Assembly (NCBI GenBank): GCA_964549595.1 | Contig: CAZJWK010000146.1 | Coordinates: forward strand, 1 to 5,472 | Length of the DNA stretch: 5,472 nucleotides | From: CAZQQN01 sp964549595 | GTDB taxonomy: Bacteria > Bacteroidota > Bacteroidia > CAILMK01 > CAYYUA01 | Direction of reading: 5' to 3' | Part shown: positions 1-5,472 of the stretch, piece by piece | Numbering within the stretch: the first letter of the stretch is position 1 | Layout of the letters: each line of letters opens with the position of its first letter | The notes under the pieces: generated by a model | Database searches by the model: none | What the model saw: the letters and a program-made list of their open reading frames with translations, nothing else | Told to the model about the DNA's origin: nothing | Program-made: the position numbers and the translations under genes

Positions 1-1
1 C

Positions 2-15
2 GTTGGGGCACATGC
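2..15. repeat. Left terminal half of a cassette-bounding inverted repeat
   Basis: GTTGGGGCACATGC is the reverse complement, with one mismatch in 14, of GCACGTGCCCCAAC at 5339-5352. The inner ten bases (GTTGGGGCAC against GTGCCCCAAC) match perfectly. The window also ends in CCGTT and begins with CGTT, so this looks like the outer right arm of a palindrome whose remainder is at 5339-5472. That is how the 5' end of an integron gene cassette relates to the attC site at its 3' end. The GTT core fits the attC R' box, but the following GGGG does not match the consensus GTTRRRY exactly. A terminal inverted repeat of another kind of element is the main alternative. Confidence 0.7.
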
Positions 16-310
16 TAAAAAAGACAACAGACAAATTGACAATAACAAGTAAAAATAGCCATACCGAGAATCAACCCGACTTACAGACTGGACTGATTCG
101 ACTTGGCCGAGAATTCAAACGGACAAGGGTGACTTACAAAGAAGAAAAAAGAAAAAGCCTTTGCTTCGCATTTTTTGAAATTTCTGCCAGCGCACATTGC
201 ACACATTTGCAAAGCTGCACGAGCCAATCCATAGCCCAAACTTTGCAAGAGAGTACAATTTTGCCTGCGCTTAAAAATTCTTTGGAAATTGAAAACCAAA
301 ACATGTAAAA
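16..310. other. Leader region without a convincing gene
   Basis: An open frame crosses this stretch on the plus strand (TTG at 3, or ATG at 12, to TAA at 306-308), but I do not believe it codes. Its TTG start lies inside the terminal repeat, and the predicted protein of about 100 residues is rich in Ser, Thr, Gln, His and Cys with no recognisable domain. A minus-strand frame (299-81) is equally unconvincing. The part from about 180 to 270 is visibly richer in G and C than the neighbouring gene and contains an 8-base inverted repeat. From memory, unverified, similar sequence occurs beside such palindromes in Bacteroidota. It may be a transcribed leader, an RNA or relic sequence. I see no clean Bacteroidota promoter (TTG about 19-20 bases before TAnnTTTG). 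Confidence 0.5.
207..248. repeat. Inverted repeat TTGCAAAG / CTTTGCAA
   Basis: TTGCAAAG at 207-214 and CTTTGCAA at 241-248 are perfect reverse complements separated by 26 bases. It could form an 8-base-pair stem in a transcript, or be a binding site for a dimeric protein. No T-run follows, so it is not a classical terminator. An 8-base match at this distance may also be chance. Confidence 0.35.
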
Positions 311-455
311 ATGAATAGAACCAAGATTTGTTGGAAAAGAGTAAAAAATGTGATTCTGACTGCTTATTCAGGTGGTCGTTGTCCTAAAATGTGGTGAATG
401 GATTGATGCAGGGGATGATTGTTGTCAAACTTGTGGTTGTCCTTGGAGTGATTAA
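311..455 (+). pseudogene. Frameshifted small zinc-ribbon-like protein
   Basis: An ATG at 311 opens a frame that stops at TGA 395-397 after 28 codons, ending SGGRCPKMW. Removing one A from the A4 run at 386-389 lets it continue to TAA at 453-455 and gives a 47-residue protein whose end reads CPKCGEWIDAGD and then DCCQTCGCPWSD. Two CxxCG knuckles about nine residues apart are the signature of a small zinc ribbon, and they appear only when the two frames are joined, so the join is unlikely to be accidental. The N-terminal part (MNRTKICWKRVKNVILTAY) is basic. The break may be a true inactivating indel, a homopolymer sequencing error or, less likely, a +1 programmed frameshift at CCT AAA A TGT. 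Function is unknown; such ribbons bind nucleic acid or protein. It ends 22 bases before the helicase gene in the same orientation, so the two could share a transcript. Confidence 0.6.
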
Positions 456-477
456 AATAAATAGCTTAAATTATTAA

Positions 478-3400
478 ATGCAGTTACACGCAGGATACAT
501 ACTGGACGGCATGTCCCAGATTGAAAGAAATGAGGAAATTACCGCACTAGCAAAACATCTATCTTATTTTGATGTTCAAACAAACACTAATTTTGAACCT
601 ATCGAAGTTGACCCACTAATTGCCGTGGCTAACAATATCATATCAAGGGGCCTCCCAACAAAGCCATCAACTTTTATTGAGGGTTCCTTTTCAGAAGGAT
701 TTAATTATACAAAAAGAAAAGCTGATGAAATGGGAAGTGTTTCTTTTCTATTTCATACTCATAATTCCGATTTTGAAAAGCTTATTTTCCAGGCATTTCA
801 CATTATTGACCCGCGAATTACAAGCAGCAAGCAATATGAAGATTTTCCAGAATCTTGGGAAAAATTAGGAAGTCAATATGAAAAGGATTTTCTTTTTTCC
901 ATAGTTCCTGATTACATAGGGGAACAATATCTTCAGCTATTTGAACCCCAAAGAAGCCTTGAATCAATTCTTCGTTATAGTCTGGAACAACATGCAGAGT
1001 TGGAAAAGTACCTGAATGGCAGCATTGATATATTTCACAATCAAGAAGTTGATTTTGCTTTAGAACTACCTTATCCCATTAATGAAAAAAAAGGATTAAT
1101 AGTTGAAATTGACGGCTCTCAGCATCAAAAAACTGCTCAGAAAAAATTAGACGATATGCGTGATGATGCCGCTATCAAAGCTGGTTGGGATAAGACTATT
1201 AGAATAACAACGGATGACTTTCAACATATCAATTCAGCAATTTCTCCTTTGAAGCAGTTTATTGACAATGAATATTTCTCAATTATCAACAATAACTTTA
1301 AGACACCATTATACAATGATAAATGGGGGTTGGATGCTTTACAACTTGCCTTATCACCCATTGCTGTTGCCAGAATTCAAAAAGTTATATTGCAGTGGCT
1401 AATGGCAGGTGAAATAAGTTTATCAGATCATACATGGAATATCGCCATAATAGAACGTGATATTCCTTGTGCTTTTCTGGCAATTGAAGATTTAAAGCGG
1501 GTATTCAAAAATTTATTTCTATTAGAGGGAAGAAATAAAGGGCTACCAGATATTGAACTTCAAGTGTTTAATACACAAGAATTCAAAGACTCAAAGCTCA
1601 ATAAAAAATATCAATCTAAAATTAAAGACATAAGCCAACTTTCAAATCGAACATTTGATTGCCTCATTGATTGTTCTGTTCTACAAAGAAAGGGAATAAA
1701 AGCTGATGATTACAGCAAATACGCTAACAAGTTTGCAATTATCAAATCAGCTCATGCTCCTGTTTCAAAAAGACAATTCTGCACAACAGAATTGGTGAGG
1801 TATGGAAAAATATTACAAACTGAAGAAACAAACTTACGAACTCAAGAAATTGATGAAAATTACGAGAATGAGCATGCCATAGAAAAAAGACAACAAGCCC
1901 TTGAAACATTTCTAACCGATATTTTCAGAAAGGAAAAATTCAGGCCAGGTCAAAGGTCCATATTAAATCGTACACTTCAACTTGAAAATGTAGTTGGTCT
2001 TTTACCAACCGGTGGTGGGAAGTCTTTGGTTTATCAACTTTCGGTTTTATTACAGCCTGGAATATCATTGATAGTAGACCCTATTAAGTCGTTAATGAAA
2101 GACCAGTTTGAAGGGTTAGAAAGAAATCTGATTGATGCGGCAGAAGTGATCAATTCCTCAAAGACCGCTAAACAGCGTGAGATAGCCATGAACAAAGTGG
2201 TTAATGCTGAAACATTATTTGCCTTTATTTCTCCTGAACGCCTTCAAATAAAATCCTTCCGAGACAAACTTATAAAAATGTCCGATGAGCTTAATAATTA
2301 CTTCAGTTACTGTATTGTTGATGAAGCACATTGCGTATCTGAATGGGGTCATGATTTCCGTACTTCATATTTGCGATTGGGCAAAAATGCAAGAGTATAT
2401 TGCAAATCTAAAGGGGCAACAAAAGAAAAAGAAACTGATGAATTTAATCCATCTGTACCAATTGTTGGATTAACAGCAACAGCTTCATTTGATGTACTTT
2501 CCGATGTACAGCGTGAGCTTGACATTAGCGATGACGGAGTTATTCGGTCCCAAGGAATGGAAAGGCCTGAACTAAATTACAAAGTAATATCAGTACCAAT
2601 TGAACAAAGAATCATAAATAGAGCAAGAAACGAGTTTGAAGCCAATCAAATTGTAAGTGAGCAAAAACAATTTGAATTGATAAAACTCATAAAGAATTTA
2701 CCAAAATATGATTCAGAAATAGAAGATAAAGGCCATACAGATGGAACATCCCTGGATGATTTTTTTAATGACAACAATGCTGGACTTGTCTTTTGCCCGC
2801 ACAAGAGTGAAAGAATTAATAGTGGTGTAAAAAATATTTACCCAATAATTACAGAAAAATTTCCTCGACTTTCAGTAGGGACATATATGGGCTCATCGGA
2901 AGAAAATGAAAAAGAAAGAGCAGAAGAAGATAGAATTTCCGAAGTCTCACAAAGCAAATTCCTCAATAATGAAATCAACCTCCTTGTTGCTACAAAAGCT
3001 TTCGGAATGGGAATTGATAAACCGAATATTAGGTTCACTGTACATTTTAATTATCCAAGCTCCATTGAAAGCTTTTACCAAGAAGCAGGTAGGGCTGGTA
3101 GGGATCGAAGAAAATCCCTTTGTTTCATTCTGTATGGACAACATGAATCTGAAAAAGAGATTCTTAACAATTTTTATAACATTTCATTCAAGGGTGAATT
3201 TAAAGAGAAATCCGTTATCTACGAAATTCTGAGTGAAATAACATTTCCCGCAGATAATTTTTCCAACGAGTTGACCGACCAACTACAAAATGAACTCGGA
3301 ATTAATGCGTATTTTAACTTTTGGCCAAGAGAGAATCCAAGAAGATTGTATCTGAATGAAGCATTTCAGAGAGGATATGGGTATATTGACTTGAATAACC

Positions 3401-4674
3401 TAACAATACATCCTGATGGAGGAACATTTGAGTTTGCAGAGGCCAATCGTGTATTAACCCAGCTTAAATCACTCATTGAAAACGATCGACCTAACAATGT
3501 CAACCTTATTACCTGGCTAACTAAGGAAATAGAGCCCAAACCGGCACCGGGCATTGAAAAACTTTTGGCTAATACAACTATTGGAGCGCAACTTTCCCCA
3601 ATTGTGGTTGGTTTCAGAAATGATAAAATAAAACGAATCACTGAACTACTAAAACGAAATGTAAATGACAATTTTACTGAGTTAATCGTTAAAAAGGCAA
3701 GCAATTTTTGCTTTAGTGGAGATGATTTCATTACAAAGCTTTCCAAAGAATTTTATAATGCGACTCGTCAAGGTATAGAAATTCAGGAAAATATTGCTAG
3801 TAAAATCAAATCCCTTTTCCCAAAAATCAGAGACCAGCAGGATACTTTTAAGGCTGTATATCGATTATCAGTTATTGGAGTGGTTGATGATTATGAAGTG
3901 GATTATAATTCCAAGACATTAACCCTGTATGTTTCTAAAAAAGAAGATGAAAATTATATCAGGCACCTGCATCAATATTTGAGACGCTATTTATCAGAAG
4001 AAAGAGCTAAAAAAGTATTTGAGAAAGTTTATGAATATAGAGGAGAAAGCATCATTCAAAAATGCCTGGGCTATCTTATTAACTTTGTTTATGAGGAAAT
4101 AGCCGAAAAAAGAAAATCAGCTATTGATGCAATGAAAAATGCATGTGATATTGGAATTGGAAAAAATGGAGAGAATGAATTTCGTGAGTATCTGGATGTT
4201 TATTTCAACTCAAAATATTACCCTCATTTAGTTGAAAAAACTGAAGAAGGCAAGGAGTTCAGTATTGATTTAGTTTGGAATTATATTGAAGAAACAGAGG
4301 GTAATATTGACAATTTAAAACATTTAAGAGGCGCTTGCGCACGCTTGCTAACTGAAAATCCTGAAAATGGTGCCTTATTATTGTTGAAGTCTTTCTCTTT
4401 ATTTTTAATAGATTCAGATAATACACAAATGATAAATGAAGCTACCCAAGATGCTATGAAAGGATTCCGCATTTTTAAGGAAGATAAAGAAATGAATTTT
4501 GAAAATTTTCATTATTGCTTAAATGAATTTAAGGCTTATATATTGAATTATAATGGCGATCTTGAGAATAGAGTTCATGAAATAACTGAAATATTATTGC
4601 TAAATCATCATAAAAATTGGCTCCAAGAGTTTAACAACAAATATTTACTGGAATATGAAAGAACAAATACATGA
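478..4674 (+). CDS. DUF559/Vsr-like nuclease fused to RecQ-type helicase (candidate defence protein)
   Basis: This 1398-residue protein probably uses ATP to translocate on or unwind DNA and to cut it. Residues 1-150 are unrecognised. Residues about 155-245 resemble the DUF559/Vsr branch of PD-(D/E)XK nucleases: FEPQRSLESIL, then EVDFALE (D192), VEIDGSQHQ (E210, D212, H216) and the helix RDDAAIKAGW (R228-W237) before TIRI. Residues 245-475 are an unrecognised linker. The helicase core is intact: FRPGQ (488-492), Walker A PTGGGKS (510-516, K515), DPIKSLMKDQ (534-543), DEAHCVSEWGHDFR (615-628), GLTATAS (664-670), GLVFCPHK (769-776), ATKAFGMGIDKPN (838-850) and QEAGRAGRD (868-876). DEAHCVSEWGHDFR and FGMGIDKPN are RecQ hallmarks. 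The RecQ four-Cys zinc domain and HRDC are not visible; instead about 520 residues follow, with a possible winged helix near 1122-1152 (AVYRLSVIGVVDDYEV). It is about twice the length of housekeeping RecQ. The start has no Shine-Dalgarno; M12 (511) is an alternative. It overlaps the next gene by 20 bases. The domain calls are strong; the defence role is inferred. Confidence 0.93.
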   Translation: MQLHAGYILDGMSQIERNEEITALAKHLSYFDVQTNTNFEPIEVDPLIAVANNIISRGLPTKPSTFIEGSFSEGFNYTKRKADEMGSVSFLFHTHNSDFEKLIFQAFHIIDPRITSSKQYEDFPESWEKLGSQYEKDFLFSIVPDYIGEQYLQLFEPQRSLESILRYSLEQHAELEKYLNGSIDIFHNQEVDFALELPYPINEKKGLIVEIDGSQHQKTAQKKLDDMRDDAAIKAGWDKTIRITTDDFQHINSAISPLKQFIDNEYFSIINNNFKTPLYNDKWGLDALQLALSPIAVARIQKVILQWLMAGEISLSDHTWNIAIIERDIPCAFLAIEDLKRVFKNLFLLEGRNKGLPDIELQVFNTQEFKDSKLNKKYQSKIKDISQLSNRTFDCLIDCSVLQRKGIKADDYSKYANKFAIIKSAHAPVSKRQFCTTELVRYGKILQTEETNLRTQEIDENYENEHAIEKRQQALETFLTDIFRKEKFRPGQRSILNRTLQLENVVGLLPTGGGKSLVYQLSVLLQPGISLIVDPIKSLMKDQFEGLERNLIDAAEVINSSKTAKQREIAMNKVVNAETLFAFISPERLQIKSFRDKLIKMSDELNNYFSYCIVDEAHCVSEWGHDFRTSYLRLGKNARVYCKSKGATKEKETDEFNPSVPIVGLTATASFDVLSDVQRELDISDDGVIRSQGMERPELNYKVISVPIEQRIINRARNEFEANQIVSEQKQFELIKLIKNLPKYDSEIEDKGHTDGTSLDDFFNDNNAGLVFCPHKSERINSGVKNIYPIITEKFPRLSVGTYMGSSEENEKERAEEDRISEVSQSKFLNNEINLLVATKAFGMGIDKPNIRFTVHFNYPSSIESFYQEAGRAGRDRRKSLCFILYGQHESEKEILNNFYNISFKGEFKEKSVIYEILSEITFPADNFSNELTDQLQNELGINAYFNFWPRENPRRLYLNEAFQRGYGYIDLNNLTIHPDGGTFEFAEANRVLTQLKSLIENDRPNNVNLITWLTKEIEPKPAPGIEKLLANTTIGAQLSPIVVGFRNDKIKRITELLKRNVNDNFTELIVKKASNFCFSGDDFITKLSKEFYNATRQGIEIQENIASKIKSLFPKIRDQQDTFKAVYRLSVIGVVDDYEVDYNSKTLTLYVSKKEDENYIRHLHQYLRRYLSEERAKKVFEKVYEYRGESIIQKCLGYLINFVYEEIAEKRKSAIDAMKNACDIGIGKNGENEFREYLDVYFNSKYYPHLVEKTEEGKEFSIDLVWNYIEETEGNIDNLKHLRGACARLLTENPENGALLLLKSFSLFLIDSDNTQMINEATQDAMKGFRIFKEDKEMNFENFHYCLNEFKAYILNYNGDLENRVHEITEILLLNHHKNWLQEFNNKYLLEYERTNT

Positions 4675-5131
4675 AGAACTTGCTTCACTTCAAGATGAAT
4701 TATCTCGACTTGATAATGCTGTAAAGCATATTGAAGATGCCAAAAATCTTGCTGAGAAAATTACTTCAAACGGTCGAAACCTTGAAGAAAAATATAAAGA
4801 GCAATTAAAAGAAGTTGAAGAGTTAACAAAGCAGTATAAGGAATTAACTACTCGGGCAGAAAAGCTGATTGAACAAATTGACAAGGTTGATTTCCCAAGC
4901 CGTCTTGACAAGATAGATTCTACCATAACTACAGTTAATCAAAGCCTACAAAATACGCAAGGAAAACTTGAAAATGTTGAGAAGGAATTAAAAGGCCAAA
5001 TCAAAGAAGAAACATCCAGTTTATATGACCGGATAACGGAAAATCAAAAGGAAATTAAATTGATGAAAATATTGCTAATTTCCTCCATTGCATTAAGTAT
5101 TAGTATATTAATAATTTTGATTATGAAATGA
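4655..5131 (+). CDS. Tail-anchored coiled-coil membrane protein, partner of the helicase
   Basis: This encodes a 158-residue protein with no recognised family. Residues 1 to about 135 are almost wholly charged and helical, rich in Glu, Lys, Gln and Leu, with heptad-like stretches such as LKEVEELTKQYKELTTRAEK and NTQGKLENVEKELKGQIKEE, so a long oligomeric coiled coil is likely. Residues about 139-156 (ILLISSIALSISILIILI) form one hydrophobic segment, followed only by Met-Lys and the stop. With no signal peptide, the coiled coil should lie in the cytoplasm, anchored in the inner membrane by its C-terminus. Translation starts inside the helicase gene (ATG 4655, 20-base overlap, different frame); no other Met occurs before the end of the coiled coil. 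There is no Shine-Dalgarno, so translational coupling is likely. The context suggests it docks, senses for or localises the helicase-nuclease, or acts as a membrane effector; this is inference. Coiled-coil composition can make homology searches misleading. Confidence 0.88.
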   Translation: MKEQIHEELASLQDELSRLDNAVKHIEDAKNLAEKITSNGRNLEEKYKEQLKEVEELTKQYKELTTRAEKLIEQIDKVDFPSRLDKIDSTITTVNQSLQNTQGKLENVEKELKGQIKEETSSLYDRITENQKEIKLMKILLISSIALSISILIILIMK

Positions 5132-5338
5132 TTAGCCCATTTACAACCGCATTTTGAAGCCGCTTATAGCAACGCAAAAAGCAAGACTAAAAAAGTTTGA
5201 AAAGCCAACTCGAAAGAGAAATTTTCAAAAAAGCTCAAACTCTGGATTGAAAAGAATAATTTAAACAAAAAATTGAAGACTAATAAAATTGACATAGTTT
5301 ATTTTAACGCTAATGAGATACACAAGGTGGTCGGTAAA
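5132..5338. other. Downstream region without a convincing gene; open frame in phase with the upstream gene
   Basis: There is no start-codon-led gene here. The frame of the coiled-coil gene stays nearly open past its TGA (5129-5131): 22 sense codons to a second TGA at 5198-5200, then 58 sense codons to a third TGA at 5375-5377, the last of them inside the palindrome, where it reads LYKSNSG. The 58-codon part is Lys/Asn-rich (KLWIEKNNLNKKLK, then NKIDIVYFNANEIHKVVGKA), begins directly after a stop and has no Met. It may be the decayed 3' end of a gene or chance openness. I see no promoter or T-tailed terminator. Confidence 0.45.
5194..5241. repeat. Inverted repeat AGTTTGA / TCAAACT downstream of the gene pair
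   Basis: AGTTTGA at 5194-5200 pairs perfectly with TCAAACT at 5235-5241 across 34 bases, and a nearby GC at each side may extend it (GAAAAGC against GCTC). It lies 63 bases after the coiled-coil stop codon. It might stabilise or end the transcript, but no T-run follows, the stem is A/T-rich and the loop is long, so an intrinsic terminator is not supported. Confidence 0.25.
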
Positions 5339-5472
5339 GCACGTGCCCCAACATTGTATAAGAGCAATAGCGGGTGAAGTGGTAAAATCAAAGTTTGTTC
5401 ATTTAATAAATTTTTGTGGTGGCGGACAGGTAATCGCCTTAAAACCCGCTACTGCTCTTATACTTAACCGTT
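5339..5472. repeat. Large imperfect palindrome resembling an integron attC site
   Basis: The inner stem pairs TATAAGAGCAATAGCGGGT (5357-5375) with ACCCGCTACTGCTCTTATA (5444-5462): 18 of 19 positions match, with one A/C mismatch (5367/5452). The outer stem uses GCACGTGCCCCAAC (5339-5352), whose partner GTTGGGGCACATGC is at window positions 2-15, so the right arm runs past the window end. Between the stems lie unequal spacers, ATTG (5353-5356) on one side and CTTAAC plus C (5463-5469) on the other. The loop is 68 bases (5376-5443) and holds small sub-hairpins (ATTTA/TAAAT near 5401-5411, GGCG/CGCC at 5421-5438). Two stems, an unpaired spacer, AAC/GTT ends and a total near 135 bases all fit attC. 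The R box CCCCAAC departs from RYYYAAC, and no integrase is present. A palindromic element mobilised by another recombinase or an HUH transposase is possible. It may also act as a bidirectional terminator. Confidence 0.72.

Noticed and set aside
36..64. TTGACA at 36-41 as a -35 promoter element
   Set aside because: There is no adequate -10 hexamer at 16-18 bases, and Bacteroidota promoters use a different consensus. Near matches to TAnnTTTG around 203-210 and 237-244 have one mismatch and lack a correctly spaced TTG.
81..299. Minus-strand open frame of 72 codons
   Set aside because: It has no domain, no start signal, and an odd Cys/Phe-rich composition. It opposes all other genes and lies in the same compositionally unusual block.
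3..308. Plus-strand open frame of about 100 codons at the left end
   Set aside because: Its TTG start lies within the terminal repeat, the alternative ATG at 12 has no supporting signal, and the product has no domain and an atypical composition. The minus strand of the same stretch is also open, which points to non-coding sequence.
478..4674. Housekeeping RecQ (recQ) assignment
   Set aside because: The helicase motifs are RecQ-like, but the protein is about twice the usual length, carries an N-terminal nuclease-like domain and lacks visible RecQ zinc and HRDC domains. The gene symbol would mislead.
5129..5377. Recoding of TGA as a sense codon, extending the coiled-coil protein
   Set aside because: The helicase gene ends in TGA and uses TGG for Trp with no internal TGA, and the membrane segment makes a natural C-terminus. 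Chance openness or gene decay is simpler.
5339..5472. CRISPR repeat or simple transcription terminator
   Set aside because: The palindrome is single in the window with no spacer array. The stem is far larger than an intrinsic terminator and lacks a T-run, although some termination activity is possible.

Overview
The window looks like one self-contained accessory gene cassette from an AT-rich bacterium, most likely a member of the Bacteroidota. The clues to the lineage are indirect: coding sequence is rich in A and T, neither main gene has a Shine-Dalgarno sequence, and the intergenic palindrome is of a kind I associate from memory with Bacteroidota contigs. There is no rRNA, tRNA or housekeeping marker to confirm this.

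Layout: position 2 starts with GTTGGGGCACATGC, half of an inverted repeat. A leader of about 300 bases follows with no convincing gene. Next is a small zinc-ribbon-like reading frame (311-455) broken by one extra A in an A4 run. The main gene (478-4674) encodes a 1398-residue fusion of an N-terminal DUF559/Vsr-like nuclease domain with a RecQ-type superfamily 2 helicase core and a long uncharacterised C-terminal region. A second gene (4655-5131) overlaps it by 20 bases and encodes a 158-residue coiled-coil protein with one membrane segment at its extreme C-terminus. After about 200 bases of gene-poor sequence comes a large imperfect palindrome (5339-5472). Its outer arm is the reverse complement of the first bases of the window, so the full palindrome would be rebuilt if the window were joined head to tail or followed by a similar element.

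Interpretation: the two overlapping genes look like a co-translated pair. A helicase-nuclease would act on DNA, and a tail-anchored coiled-coil partner would act at the inner membrane. The architecture, the accessory context and the mobile-cassette boundaries fit a candidate anti-phage or anti-plasmid defence system, though function is inference only. The palindromic ends resemble integron attC sites: two stems, an unequal unpaired spacer, and AAC/GTT core ends. They do not match the attC consensus exactly, and no integrase lies in the window.
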